The notes under the pieces were generated by a model. The model was not told the DNA's origin. It did not search any database and saw only the letters and a program-made list of their open reading frames with translations. The translations under genes and the position numbers were made by a program. A stretch of DNA of 64,000 bases, from the NCBI GenBank assembly GCA_014859965.1, contig JACZKQ010000089.1:62001-126000 (forward strand), in the 5' to 3' direction. Of this stretch, positions 1 through 8,898 are shown one piece after another (positions within the stretch are counted from its first letter, which is position 1; each line of letters begins with the position of its first letter). The DNA is from Phycisphaerae bacterium. GTDB taxonomy: Bacteria > Planctomycetota > Phycisphaerae > Sedimentisphaerales > Anaerohalosphaeraceae.

Positions 1-515
1 ACACCGAATACAAAGGCAGGAAATTCTCCGAGATTCTCACTGATACCGTCAGCAAGACGGGCGAAAAGACCGAAATCGGCGAGTTCGTCCGCTACAGGGT
101 CAGCGGACGCGGCGTCATCGGGACATATGTGCACTTCAATAACAAGGTCGGCGCCATGGTCGAGATCGAAACGAGCAGCGACGACGTGTCCTGCGCCGTT
201 GCGGCCACAGCGATCGACATCGCCATGCATATCACGGCGATCAATCCCGCGGGCGTCGACCCGGCGGATATCAGCCCGGATGTGATCGAGAAGGAGCGAG
301 CTATCGCTGCAGAACAGGTCAAGAACAAGCCGGCCAATATCATCGACAAAATCGTTGACGGGAAAATCGCCAAGTTTTTCAAAGATAATTGCCTGGTCGA
401 GCAGCCGTTTGTCAAAGACGACTCTAAGACCGTCGGGCAGGCACTGGCAGATGTCGCCAAGAAGGCCGGCGGCGAGGCAAAGATAAAACGATTTGTACGG
501 CTGGAAATCAGCTGA
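1..515 (+). CDS. tsf: Elongation factor Ts, C-terminal part (partial gene)
   Basis: This frame is open from the left edge (first whole codon at base 3), so the N-terminal UBA-like domain and part of the core lie outside the window. What remains is the EF-Ts dimerisation core and C-terminal module. Family signatures are visible: a DIAMHI segment, a proline-rich turn followed by a run like IEKERAIAAEQ, then a GKIAKFFKDNCLVEQPFVKD stretch in which the LxEQPFVKD block is diagnostic. EF-Ts is the nucleotide exchange factor that regenerates EF-Tu-GTP in the cytoplasm. It lies upstream of pyrH and frr, a common bacterial neighbourhood. An intrinsic terminator follows the stop codon directly, so the tsf transcript probably ends there. 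Identity is secure; only the true start is unknown. Confidence 0.95.
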   Translation, partial: TEYKGRKFSEILTDTVSKTGEKTEIGEFVRYRVSGRGVIGTYVHFNNKVGAMVEIETSSDDVSCAVAATAIDIAMHITAINPAGVDPADISPDVIEKERAIAAEQVKNKPANIIDKIVDGKIAKFFKDNCLVEQPFVKDDSKTVGQALADVAKKAGGEAKIKRFVRLEIS

Positions 516-530
516 CAACGCTTACATCAG

Positions 531-561
531 AGGCGCCCGCAACAGGCGCCTTTTTTTTTTT
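531..561 (+). terminator. Rho-independent terminator after tsf
   Basis: A perfect 7-bp stem (AGGCGCC at 531-537 and GGCGCCT at 545-551) encloses a 7-nt loop and runs into 11 consecutive T residues at 551-561. It begins 15 bases after the tsf stop and ends 16 bases before the pyrH ATG. It therefore separates tsf from pyrH-frr, or attenuates read-through into them. Confidence 0.88.
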
Positions 562-577
562 GGAGCCACGGAGATTT

Positions 578-1297
578 ATGGCGGAGATCAGGTACAAACG
601 GATTTTACTAAAACTCTCCGGTGAGAGTTTCTGCAAGCCCGGAGGGTACGGGCTGGATATTGCATCGCTCGAATCCATCGCCTCACGGATTGACCAGGTG
701 TGCAGTTTGGGTCCGCAAGTGGCCATCGTGGTGGGCGGGGGCAATTTTCTGCGCGGCCATACATTCTCGGCAAACAGTCCGATCCCTCGAAACACGGCCG
801 ATTACATGGGCATGCTGGCTACTGTGCTGAACGCCTGTGCGTTGCAGGAGTTGCTCGAAAAGGCCGGCCGGCCCACGCGTGTCCTCAGCGCCATCGAAGT
901 GCCCGCGCTGTGCGAAGCCTTCATACGGAGACGCTGCATCAAGCACCTCGAAGGCGGCAAGGTGGTGATCCTGGCTGGCGGAACCGGAAATCCATTCTTC
1001 TCGACGGACACCTGTGCGGCTCTGAGGGCGGCAGAACTCGACGTGGATCTTATCATCAAGGCTACGAAGGTCGACGGTGTCTACACCGACGATCCCATGA
1101 AAAACCCCGATGCCCAACTGATTGAGAATATCTCATACCAGGAAGTACTGCAGAAAAACCTCAAGGTCATTGACCCCGCGGCGATCAGCCTCTGCAGCGA
1201 AAACAACATTCCTATCGTCGTTTTGAACATCTTCAGAATGGGCAGTATCGAAAGCACGCTGCGCGGCGAAAAGGTGGGCACACTGATCGCCCGCTGA
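578..1297 (+). CDS. pyrH: Uridylate kinase (UMP kinase)
   Basis: Cytoplasmic enzyme of pyrimidine synthesis that phosphorylates UMP to UDP with ATP. The 239-residue protein shows the amino-acid-kinase fold signatures of bacterial PyrH: an N-terminal ILLKLSGESF, the glycine-rich VVGGGNFLRG, a central GGTGNPFFSTDT and the KATKVDGVYTDDP block, ending with a segment containing VVLN. The length is typical. The ATG at 578 is preferred because a GGAG at 570-573 precedes it and PyrH proteins begin just before the RILLKLSGE motif. An in-frame TTG at 560 would fall inside the terminator T-run. frr follows 36 bases downstream, so the two genes are likely co-transcribed. Confidence 0.95.
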   Translation: MAEIRYKRILLKLSGESFCKPGGYGLDIASLESIASRIDQVCSLGPQVAIVVGGGNFLRGHTFSANSPIPRNTADYMGMLATVLNACALQELLEKAGRPTRVLSAIEVPALCEAFIRRRCIKHLEGGKVVILAGGTGNPFFSTDTCAALRAAELDVDLIIKATKVDGVYTDDPMKNPDAQLIENISYQEVLQKNLKVIDPAAISLCSENNIPIVVLNIFRMGSIESTLRGEKVGTLIAR

Positions 1298-1333
1298 CAA
1301 CGACCAGGATTTGACGGATGTGGAGTTCAAAAG

Positions 1334-1894
1334 ATGAACATGCAAAGCACGATCGCAGAACACGAGAACGGTATGAAAAAGGCCGTGGAATTCCTGCAGC
1401 ACGAACTCCGGGCCGTCCGCACGGGAAGAGCGTCAAGCGGACTTGTTGAAAACCTCAGCGTCGAGTACTACGGCTCACCGACGCCCCTGAAGCAACTGGC
1501 TACGATTGCCGTTCCTGAGCCGGACGCGATCGTCATTAAGCCGTTCGATCCGGCCAGCCTCAAAGACATCGAAAAGGCGATAAGGAACAGCGAGTTGAAC
1601 CTGGCTCCCCTTTCCGACGGCAAAGTCGTTCGGCTCAGTATCCCCGCACTCAGCGGGGAAAGACGTGACCAGCTCGCCAACCAGGTCAGACAAATGGGGG
1701 AGAAGAGCAAGATCAGCATTCGCAATATCAGACGTGACGGCAACAAGTCGCTCGACGATGCACAAAAGGACAAACTCATCACGGAAGATGAACGCGACAA
1801 GGGCAAGAAGGACATCGATAACCTGACGAAGAAATATACCGATAGGATCGATGCCATCGTAAAAGCCAAGTCCGACGAAATAATGCTCGACTGA
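1334..1894 (+). CDS. frr: Ribosome recycling factor
   Basis: RRF works with EF-G to split post-termination ribosomes. At 186 residues it has the standard family length. It shows the two-domain pattern: an N-terminal helix containing ELRAVRTGRAS, the beta-domain motif VEYYGSPTPLKQLATI with a following PEPDAIVIKPFD, and C-terminal helices containing SIRNIRRDGNK and the DERDKGKKDIDNLTKKY stretch. A GGAG about ten bases upstream supports the ATG at 1334. It sits directly after pyrH in the same direction, the conserved bacterial order. No terminator is evident in the 120 bases before the next gene. Confidence 0.96.
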   Translation: MNMQSTIAEHENGMKKAVEFLQHELRAVRTGRASSGLVENLSVEYYGSPTPLKQLATIAVPEPDAIVIKPFDPASLKDIEKAIRNSELNLAPLSDGKVVRLSIPALSGERRDQLANQVRQMGEKSKISIRNIRRDGNKSLDDAQKDKLITEDERDKGKKDIDNLTKKYTDRIDAIVKAKSDEIMLD

Positions 1895-2014
1895 GTATCC
1901 GCCGATAGCAAATGTATACGGTGGCGGGGCAGCCAGCGGCCGCGGACAAGTGCAGGTCCGCTTGTCGGCCGGTTGTCTGTAGATAAATACCAGTCGAATT
2001 GTGGGGACAAGAGA

Positions 2015-4678
2015 ATGGAATCGCGGAGCACTCAATCGGAACATAAACCGAGTCGCCGAAAGAGCAAGCGCTTCACCTGGGTGCTTATTGGTATTGTTGC
2101 GCTGCTTCTTTTCGCCGTGATTTTTATTCTGCCTGCATGGCTGTCCTCCGACAGCGGGCGGCGCCTCATATTATCGAGGATTAACCGGTCCGTGGACGGC
2201 CAAGTGGACGCCCGCGACCTGTCGGTCGGGTGGTTCAGCGGCATCCGAGCCACCGAGGTCACTTACACCGACACCGAGGGCGATACCTCTGTCAGCATAG
2301 AGGAACTTACCACTCACCCAAGACTGGGCCCCATGCTCCGGGGCAATCTGGCCCTTGGCAGGACCGTGCTCGAATCGCCCCGTATCCTGCTCACCATTCA
2401 CGAGCGTATGCTCAAGGAAAGGCAGGACGCCCCCGACCGCGAACCGGAACGCCAAAGAAGGGACCTGCCGCTCTCGTCGCTCGATCTCAAAGTCAATGGC
2501 GGAAACGCCAGAATCCGTCTTGCGTCCAACGGCGACATGCAAACCGTGGAACTCCGCAATATTGCTTCCACCATCGATCTTAATCCTCGCGGCCGCAGGT
2601 CGACATTCGACGTTTCCATGGCGGTGGCCGAAAACAACGGGGCTGAATCGCAGGTCAACGCCGAGGGCAATGTGACCCGCTCCGAAAAGCAATGGACGCT
2701 CAAGGGCACCAGCGGCGCGTTCAAGGTCAACATCGACAAGCTCGACCTGTCTTCGCTGACGCCCCTGTTCGCCCTGGCGGGAAAGGACATTGCCGCCACC
2801 GGCCAACTGAATGCCGATGCCGAGATCCGCATCGAGCAAGGACGCGTCGAACAAGTCGTCGCCCAGGCTGACCTTCGAGACTTCAGCCAAACGGTGGCAG
2901 GCCGCAAAATCGTTGTGGATGAACCTGTCACACTGGATATCGATGTTACGACGCCCGAAGAAACCCTCCAGATCAGGCGATTCGATGTGACCTCGTCTTT
3001 TCTCACAATTCGTTCGAGCGGCACTGCCGACACCGTTGACTATGATGCAAACGCCGACATGGGAAAGCTGCACGAGGTGGCGTCCCAGTTCACCGATTTC
3101 GGAGGATATGCGTTCAAGGGCGCCGCGGCCAGTAAGGGCCGGCTTAAGCTTGATAAGAACCTCATCGGCCTTACCGGCCAAGGACTCGCAGAGCAGCTTG
3201 TCATCAGCAAGAACGGCGTCGCGACCCCCGCCACAAACGCCAACGTGGGATTTAACCTCCAGAAGACCCCGGAGTTTCTGAGGATTTCGTCAATCAAGAT
3301 CCTGGCCGATCTGGGACGCGTGGAGCTCACCGATTCGGTCATTCCCGTTGAGGCGCAGCTTGCCGAGACCCGTCTTAATCTGACCGCCGACGTGGACCTT
3401 CAGAAGTTGCAGCCATTCGTGCGACTGGTCACGAATGTCCCTGAAGGCATGACGTTTGCGGGACGGCTCACGTCCGAAACGGCTGTTACCGGAAAGAACG
3501 GCGTACTGCACGTACTCACCGACAGGACCAACGTGACCGATCTGGTGATCACTTCACCCGAGCAGGAACCCTTCAGACAGGAAACGGTGAAGGTCGCAGT
3601 CGACGTCATCGCAGACACCCGGGAAAAAGAAATCACCATTAATGACATGCTGATCGAAGGCGCTCAGGGTCAGTCTTTGATTCAGGTCATGAAAGGCCGA
3701 TTCGAACAGAGCGAAAGGCAAGGCAAGACAAACGTCACGGGCGAGCTTGAGGCACGGTATGACCTGGCAGCCGTTACCGCAATGGGCGCGGCCTTTCTGC
3801 CTGGCGGGCTGGCGATGGAGGGCATCCGCACGACACAACTGACCTTTAACTCGGAGTACCCGACAGGCGCAGACAAATTCCTGGCGAACCTCAACGGCAG
3901 TACCGTTCTCGGATTCGACAGGGCCACCTACGTCGGGCTCCATATAGGGCCCGCCGAGATGAGATTCCTGGCCGATGAGGGTTTCGTGACGATTGCTGTT
4001 CCGCCGGCCAGGGTAAACGACGGAAGAACACAATTTGCCGGCAATATCAACTTGCAGGAAACGCCGATGACCCTGCGGATGGCGGCCCCGACCCAGTTGG
4101 TTGAAAATGTGAACATCAACGACGATATGAGCAGGCAACTGCTGGTATACGTCAACCCGCTGTTTGCCAATCAGGTCGACGTCACAGGTGTCGCCAACTT
4201 TCGCTGCGAGAGGTTAGCCGTTCCGCTGGATTCTGCGTCGATGAGAGAAGACCTTCATCTCACGGGTACGATTCAGCTCGACGGCGTCCGGCTCCAGCCG
4301 CGAGGTCTGCTCGGTCAACTTGTCCGCAGTCCGACGGTGTTGACCATCCTGCCCACACAATTTATCGTGCAGGACGGTTTTGTCAGCTATAAGGATATGG
4401 AGGCCCGGATCGGAGAGTACCCGGTCAACTTCAGCGGCCGGGTCGGTCTGGACCGCACGATCGACATGAACGTGACCTTTCCATGGGCGCTCACCGGCAG
4501 GACCGTAAAGGTCGGCGACCCCGCGGCACGGGTGACCGCCCCTATCGAAGGCACGCTCGACAATCCAACCATCAACATCGAAAAACTTGTGGAGAGTCTC
4601 GGCAAGCAGTTGCTTGAAGAGGAACTCAGGAAGCAAGAGCAGGAACTTCGCAACCGGCTGGAGAGGATATTCCGATAA
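2015..4678 (+). CDS. AsmA/TamB-like membrane-anchored protein
   Basis: The 887-residue protein has a short basic N-terminus, one strong membrane helix at about residues 20-42, and then a very long extracytoplasmic region rich in alternating beta-strand pattern. It ends in a charged helical tail (about 855-887). Early after the helix come the phrases SGRRLILSRINR and GQVDARDLSVGWFSGIRATEVTY, typical of AsmA-family proteins, which build long beta-grooves thought to carry phospholipids between membranes. The ATG at 2015 is chosen over an in-frame TTG at 1973 because the protein would start just before the anchor. Substrate and partner are unknown. DUF748 or DUF3971-type domains are alternatives within the same AsmA-like clan. 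Confidence 0.75.
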   Translation: MESRSTQSEHKPSRRKSKRFTWVLIGIVALLLFAVIFILPAWLSSDSGRRLILSRINRSVDGQVDARDLSVGWFSGIRATEVTYTDTEGDTSVSIEELTTHPRLGPMLRGNLALGRTVLESPRILLTIHERMLKERQDAPDREPERQRRDLPLSSLDLKVNGGNARIRLASNGDMQTVELRNIASTIDLNPRGRRSTFDVSMAVAENNGAESQVNAEGNVTRSEKQWTLKGTSGAFKVNIDKLDLSSLTPLFALAGKDIAATGQLNADAEIRIEQGRVEQVVAQADLRDFSQTVAGRKIVVDEPVTLDIDVTTPEETLQIRRFDVTSSFLTIRSSGTADTVDYDANADMGKLHEVASQFTDFGGYAFKGAAASKGRLKLDKNLIGLTGQGLAEQLVISKNGVATPATNANVGFNLQKTPEFLRISSIKILADLGRVELTDSVIPVEAQLAETRLNLTADVDLQKLQPFVRLVTNVPEGMTFAGRLTSETAVTGKNGVLHVLTDRTNVTDLVITSPEQEPFRQETVKVAVDVIADTREKEITINDMLIEGAQGQSLIQVMKGRFEQSERQGKTNVTGELEARYDLAAVTAMGAAFLPGGLAMEGIRTTQLTFNSEYPTGADKFLANLNGSTVLGFDRATYVGLHIGPAEMRFLADEGFVTIAVPPARVNDGRTQFAGNINLQETPMTLRMAAPTQLVENVNINDDMSRQLLVYVNPLFANQVDVTGVANFRCERLAVPLDSASMREDLHLTGTIQLDGVRLQPRGLLGQLVRSPTVLTILPTQFIVQDGFVSYKDMEARIGEYPVNFSGRVGLDRTIDMNVTFPWALTGRTVKVGDPAARVTAPIEGTLDNPTINIEKLVESLGKQLLEEELRKQEQELRNRLERIFR

Positions 4679-4764
4679 AAGCGTAACTGCCGGGCGTCTC
4701 TGCTTTTGCCTTAAAGCGTTGTCCTGATATCTCCGATGGATTCAGCAGTGATCCTGATGAGGTC

Positions 4765-4788
4765 GGGCGCCGGCATGGTCGCCCTTTT
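4765..4788 (+). terminator. Weak terminator-like hairpin after the AsmA-like gene
   Basis: GGGCG (4765-4769) can pair with CGCCC (4780-4784), followed by only four T residues. It lies just upstream of the next ribosome-binding site, so it may be a weak terminator or chance pairing. Confidence 0.28.
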
Positions 4789-4800
4789 GCGAGGAAAAGA

Positions 4801-6303
4801 ATGCTCAAAGAGATCCTCAGCGCCCCTACCGAAGAACTGGGGAAGTGGACGCGATTCGCCGTTTTTCAGCTCAAGCTCTGGCGGCATTGCGCCAAACTTC
4901 TGCGCCAGAACCGTGCCGGTACACAGGCGGCCGCCCTGTCGTATCATACCATCTTCGGCATTGTTCCCCTGGCAATCGTTGCCGTCATGGTTTTTCAGGC
5001 GATGCCGGGCTACCGGGGGGCCGCCGACAATGTGAAGACCTTCTTCTATGAGCAGCTTAACCTCGACCGCATTGTGTATCCCGCCGAAAACGACGCGGAG
5101 GCGGAGGAAGTGCGGCTTACCGATAAGATAGACGAAATCGCCACCCGCTACATTTCCGGCCTGAACACCGGCGCCATCACGCTATTCAGCTCCTTGTTTG
5201 TCTTTTGTGCATCTGTGGCACTTCTGACCACAATCGAGCGATCCTTCAACACCATCTGGCGTGTCGGACAGGGCAGAAACCTGGTGCAGCGTCTGGTGAA
5301 CTACTGGGCGCTGATGACCTTGGGGCCGCTGCTGTTTGCTGTCAGCTTTTACGCCAGCACCCACTACATCGTCAACAACGAAGCCGAAGAGAATTTCATC
5401 GCCCAGGCGGGATGGCTCTTTCCATATCTATTAAGCGTCGCAGCGTTCTTTCTTCTTTATTTCGTACTGCCGAACACCAAAGTCAGCTTCGGGGCGGCCC
5501 TCTGGGGCGCGGTCGTGGCGGCCTTGATCTGGACCGGCGCCAAGGAACTTTTTTCCATTTACGTCATCAAGTTCATCCCGCAGAGAACGGTGTACGGCGT
5601 TATGGGCCTTATCCCTCTCGGCGTGTTCTGGATATGGGTGACATGGCTGATCGTCCTGTTCGGTCTGAATCTCACCTACGCCACGCAGCATCTGAAAAAA
5701 CTGGACGAGGCCGAAATCGCCGCAATGCGCAAGACCGAGGAATACTTCCTCGTCAACGAATTCACCATCATCAGAATCCTCGAGTACGTGTTTGGCGAAT
5801 TCGAAAGTCCGCGGGGGCCTGTGCGGGCCGAGGCTATCTGCCGCACCATGAACCTGCCCGCAGGCTTTGGCGCCAAAATCCTTCAACATCTTGTGAGCGA
5901 GGGCCTGCTCGTGCAAACCGTTGAACCGCATGTGGGCTTTGTCCCCGCCACCGACGGCGCCCACATCACATTGGCGGAAGTCGTTGACGCCGTTCAGAAA
6001 GCCACATTCGATCAGGACGATCAGGGCATGAGCGGACGGCTTGCCGAAATCATGCACGCCAAGCGCCAGGCGATGGCAAAGATCACGCTTAAGGATATCC
6101 TCCAGCCGCTGCAGCACCCCCTCGTCGCTGGCGGCGAACGCTCAGTTTCCCTGTGCGGTCCTCAGCCAGAGCGCCGCGGCGCTCCAGATGAATTTCATAC
6201 TGAAAAAAATCAATGCGGCCCCGCAGACGGCCAGGATAATCCGCTGCACGCGGCCGCCCAGAACGCGCGATCCCCCGAAGCTCATATACCCGAGAAAACC
6301 TAA
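4801..6303 (+). CDS. YihY/BrkB-family membrane protein with C-terminal extension
   Basis: The polytopic inner-membrane domain (about residues 20-300) carries hallmarks of the YihY/BrkB family: an early QAAALSYHTIFGIVPL segment, TTIERSFNTIWRV, a VLPNTKVSFGAALWGA stretch and a GLIPLGVFWIWVTWLIVLFG helix. The family is often labelled ribonuclease BN, but its function is unsettled. Residues about 310-440 look like a winged-helix-type cytoplasmic domain. GAGGAAAAG just before the ATG is a good ribosome-binding site. The last 54 codons run opposite to the lysE-family gene, giving a 162-base tail-to-tail overlap. The final residues are Gln/Pro/Arg-rich and may be poorly conserved, so the natural C-terminus could differ if a frameshift is present. 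Confidence 0.85.
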   Translation: MLKEILSAPTEELGKWTRFAVFQLKLWRHCAKLLRQNRAGTQAAALSYHTIFGIVPLAIVAVMVFQAMPGYRGAADNVKTFFYEQLNLDRIVYPAENDAEAEEVRLTDKIDEIATRYISGLNTGAITLFSSLFVFCASVALLTTIERSFNTIWRVGQGRNLVQRLVNYWALMTLGPLLFAVSFYASTHYIVNNEAEENFIAQAGWLFPYLLSVAAFFLLYFVLPNTKVSFGAALWGAVVAALIWTGAKELFSIYVIKFIPQRTVYGVMGLIPLGVFWIWVTWLIVLFGLNLTYATQHLKKLDEAEIAAMRKTEEYFLVNEFTIIRILEYVFGEFESPRGPVRAEAICRTMNLPAGFGAKILQHLVSEGLLVQTVEPHVGFVPATDGAHITLAEVVDAVQKATFDQDDQGMSGRLAEIMHAKRQAMAKITLKDILQPLQHPLVAGGERSVSLCGPQPERRGAPDEFHTEKNQCGPADGQDNPLHAAAQNARSPEAHIPEKT

Positions 6304-6792
6304 CCATACCAGGTCGCAAAACCAGTGAACAAGGGTGAAAAGCACAAAAGCCACCCAGCCCAACTGCCGTGCATCGGTCGCGAGTTTCAGACCCACTGTC
6401 GCCCACCACAACAGAAAATAAGGGTTGCTTGCCGAAAGCAGCAGCCCGGTCAGAATCGGGCCGGACTTGTAAGACCCCCCTGCCGAAAAACCCTCTTTAC
6501 CTGTGTCGCGGATCATCTGGGCGCCCATCCACAGCAGAAAGAGCCCGCCGACGAGGCCGATGACAACCTGTGAGACGCGCGACCGGATAATGGCGTCAAA
6601 ACCCAGGACGATCAGGAACATCAGGGGGAACTCGACCATGCCGTGGCCAATTGCGATCAGCACGCCCGCGTCCTTCCGTGCGGCCCCATGAGCGATGGTC
6701 GCCGCCGTAACCGACCCCGGCGCCATCACGCCTGAAAGGGAGATGACAACCGCACTGAAAAGAAAAACAGCGATTGGCAATGTCGGCTCCAC
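6142..6792 (-). CDS. LysE/RhtB-family exporter
   Basis: This 216-residue, very hydrophobic protein with about six membrane helices fits the LysE/RhtB translocator family, which exports amino acids or related small molecules from the cytoplasm. Visible family features are the N-terminal helix with a GVMAPGS turn, a second helix region containing GHGMVEFPLMFLIVLG, and the SNPYFLLWWATVG motif in the middle, equivalent to the NP-containing helix of the family. The substrate cannot be read from sequence. It starts 7 bases after the stop of yjbQ and is the last gene of the gltX-to-lysE run. Its 3' end overlaps the convergent YihY-type gene. Confidence 0.85.
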   Translation of the reverse strand: MEPTLPIAVFLFSAVVISLSGVMAPGSVTAATIAHGAARKDAGVLIAIGHGMVEFPLMFLIVLGFDAIIRSRVSQVVIGLVGGLFLLWMGAQMIRDTGKEGFSAGGSYKSGPILTGLLLSASNPYFLLWWATVGLKLATDARQLGWVAFVLFTLVHWFCDLVWLGFLGYMSFGGSRVLGGRVQRIILAVCGAALIFFSMKFIWSAAALWLRTAQGN

Positions 6793-6799
6793 GCCCCCC

Positions 6800-7216
6800 T
6801 CACTCGCCGATGATCTTGATCAGTACGCGCTTCTTTCGCTTGCCGTCGAACTCGCCGTAGAATATCTGCTCCCACGGCCCGAAGTCCAGCTTGCCGTCCG
6901 TAACGGCGACGACCACCTCGCGCCCCATGACCGAGCGCTTCAAATGGGCGTCGGCGTTGTCCTCGTAACCGTTATGGTTGTACTGGGAATGCGGCTTCTC
7001 CGGCGCAAGCTTCTCCAGCCACACTTCAAAATCCTGGTGCAGCCCGGACTCGTCATCGTTGATGAACACACTGGCGGTAATATGCATGGCATTGCAAAGC
7101 AGAATGCCCTCGCGAATGCCGCTTTCCGCCAGGCACATCTCCACCTGCGAAGTCATGTTGATCAACTGCCGCCGCTGCGTGGTGCTGAACCAAAGCTCTT
7201 TGCGATAACTTTTCAT
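6800..7216 (-). CDS. yjbQ: YjbQ/UPF0047 family protein
   Basis: The 138-residue protein matches the YjbQ (UPF0047) family, with a compact beta fold and a probable metal site. Residues seen include the [15 protein letters not shown] block, [18 protein letters not shown] and [18 protein letters not shown], all strongly conserved in the family. YjbQ homologues are described as secondary thiamine-phosphate synthases because some can replace ThiE. A full two-domain ThiE is also encoded in this window at about 22 kb. The ATG at 7216 is preferred over one four codons upstream because the family starts close to the KELWFST stretch. It sits between recA and the exporter gene on the same strand. Confidence 0.9.
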   Translation of the reverse strand: MKSYRKELWFSTTQRRQLINMTSQVEMCLAESGIREGILLCNAMHITASVFINDDESGLHQDFEVWLEKLAPEKPHSQYNHNGYEDNADAHLKRSVMGREVVVAVTDGKLDFGPWEQIFYGEFDGKRKKRVLIKIIGE

Positions 7217-7271
7217 GCTGACTCCCATGCAGGCACATGAAGCTCAACGGGCTGTGGAGCTGCCTGCGGGT

Positions 7272-8309
7272 CTATTCTTCGATGATCCCTTTTGCCACGA
7301 GTATTTTGTTTTCGATTTCTTTGGTCAGCTCGGCATTTTCCTTCAGGAACTGTTTGGCGTTTTCGCGGCCCTGGCCGAGGCGCATTTCGCCGTAATTGAT
7401 CCATGCGCCGCTCTTCTGAATGACGCCGCACTCAATGCCCAGATCAATCATATCGCCCTCATGGCTGATGCCGCCGGTGAAATCCAGGTCGAATTCGGCC
7501 ACTTTAAACGGCGCCGCCACCTTGTTCTTGACGATCCTCGCCCGGACACGATTGGCGATCGCCGCCCCGGCCGCATCCTTGATCGTCGAAATACGGCGGA
7601 CATCGATCCGCACAGAACTGTAGAACTTGAGCGCATTGCCGCCAGGCGTCGTTTCAGGGTTGCCGAACATCACCCCGATCTTCATGCGAATCTGATTAAT
7701 GAAAATCAGGCAGGTCTTGCTCTTACTGATCACGCCCGTCAGTTTGCGAAGCGCCTGACTCATCAGCCGCGCCTGCAGACCGACGTGGCTTTGCCCCATT
7801 TCGCCCTGCATCTCGGCCGCCGGAACGAGTGCCGCCACCGAATCGATCACAATGATGTCCACGGCGTTGGATTTAATGAGCATTTCGGCGATGTCCAGCG
7901 CCTGTTCGCCCGTGTCCGGCTGGCTTACGAGCATGCTCGAAATGTCCACGCCCAGTTTGCGCGCCCAGGTTGTGTCCAGAGCGTGCTCGGCATCAATAAA
8001 CGCCGCGACGCCGCCCTCCTTCTGTGCACAGCCGATGGCATGGAGGGCAAGCGTCGTCTTGCCGGACGATTCCGGCCCGAACAGTTCGCACACGCGCCCA
8101 CGCGGAATGCCGCGTCCGCCCAGCGCGATGTCCAACGATAGCGCCCCGGTGCTGATGCCTGCGATCTGAGCGATATTCGCCTCATCCATCTTCATGATCG
8201 AACCCGCCCCGTACTGCTTTTCAATCTGCGCGATTGCCCGCTCCAGCGCGCCGCCTGTGGAACTCTGCGCACCTTCGACCGTTTTGGTTACCTTTTTCGC
8301 TTTTGCCAT
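7272..8309 (-). CDS. recA: RecA recombinase
   Basis: DNA-dependent ATPase for homologous recombination and SOS induction. The 345-residue length is normal. Walker A is GPESSGKT at residues 78-85, and Walker B lies in the stretch [12 protein letters not shown]. The L2 loop and [22 protein letters not shown] are intact, and [15 protein letters not shown] marks the end of the core. The C-terminal tail is less acidic than in E. coli. AGGAG upstream supports the ATG at 8309. It lies 16 bases after thpR on the same strand and probably shares the gltX promoter. I could not identify a convincing LexA box near it. Confidence 0.98.
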   Translation of the reverse strand: MAKAKKVTKTVEGAQSSTGGALERAIAQIEKQYGAGSIMKMDEANIAQIAGISTGALSLDIALGGRGIPRGRVCELFGPESSGKTTLALHAIGCAQKEGGVAAFIDAEHALDTTWARKLGVDISSMLVSQPDTGEQALDIAEMLIKSNAVDIIVIDSVAALVPAAEMQGEMGQSHVGLQARLMSQALRKLTGVISKSKTCLIFINQIRMKIGVMFGNPETTPGGNALKFYSSVRIDVRRISTIKDAAGAAIANRVRARIVKNKVAAPFKVAEFDLDFTGGISHEGDMIDLGIECGVIQKSGAWINYGEMRLGQGRENAKQFLKENAELTKEIENKILVAKGIIEE

Positions 8310-8325
8310 TCCTGTCTCCTGTGCC

Positions 8326-8886
8326 CTATTTGAGCATGCTTCTGCTTATGACTGTATAAACGGGTCCTGATTTTTCCAGATCACTTCTGTAAACGCAGAC
8401 GGAATCGACGAACACCGTACCGAGCCGGCTGTCCGCCTGGCCGGCGACAGCCTCCTGCAACACCTTGCCCGCCCGTACATTTTTTACCCGGCAAAGTGTC
8501 AGATGCGCGCTGAACTTCTTGTCTTCCTTCGGCCAACCCGCCTCGTCCAGCCGCTGTTCAATATCCTCTTGAAGCGCGATCAGATCCTGCGATTCACTGA
8601 TGCCCGCCCAGACAACTCTTGCCGGCCTGCCGAACGTTCCTACTCCCTCGGCCTCGATTGAAAAACGCCCGTGGTCCGCCGCCGCCTCGTTGACGATTCG
8701 GCAGACCTCGCAAATGTCCTGGTCGCGAACCTCGCCCAGAAACTTCAGCGTCAGGTGAATGTTCGCCGGCTCCACCCATTTGGCCTCCGACCGCTTAAGG
8801 TCCGACTGGCGCCGCAGGGCATCCTGCACGTCGGCAATCTCATCCCTCACGGCCTCGTCAATGTCAACTGCGATAAAACAGCGCAT
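8326..8886 (-). CDS. thpR: RNA 2',3'-cyclic phosphodiesterase (ThpR, 2H family)
   Basis: At 186 residues this matches the 2H phosphoesterase family, which hydrolyses 2',3'-cyclic phosphodiester ends of RNA and was first described as a 2'-5' RNA ligase. Both catalytic HxTx motifs are present, at His44-Leu-Thr46 and His128-Leu-Thr130. The N-terminus RCFIAVDID is the usual family start. It is 12 bases after the sugar kinase and 16 before recA, so the three genes are likely on one transcript. Neighbourhood with recA/cinA-type genes is common in bacteria, but the physiological substrate is not known. Confidence 0.92.
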   Translation of the reverse strand: MRCFIAVDIDEAVRDEIADVQDALRRQSDLKRSEAKWVEPANIHLTLKFLGEVRDQDICEVCRIVNEAAADHGRFSIEAEGVGTFGRPARVVWAGISESQDLIALQEDIEQRLDEAGWPKEDKKFSAHLTLCRVKNVRAGKVLQEAVAGQADSRLGTVFVDSVCVYRSDLEKSGPVYTVISRSMLK

Positions 8887-8898
8887 GAGTCCTCCGCC

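Noticed and set aside
560-577. Upstream TTG start for pyrH
   Set aside because: It would begin in the T-run of the tsf terminator; the ATG at 578 has a Shine-Dalgarno and the family's usual N-terminus.
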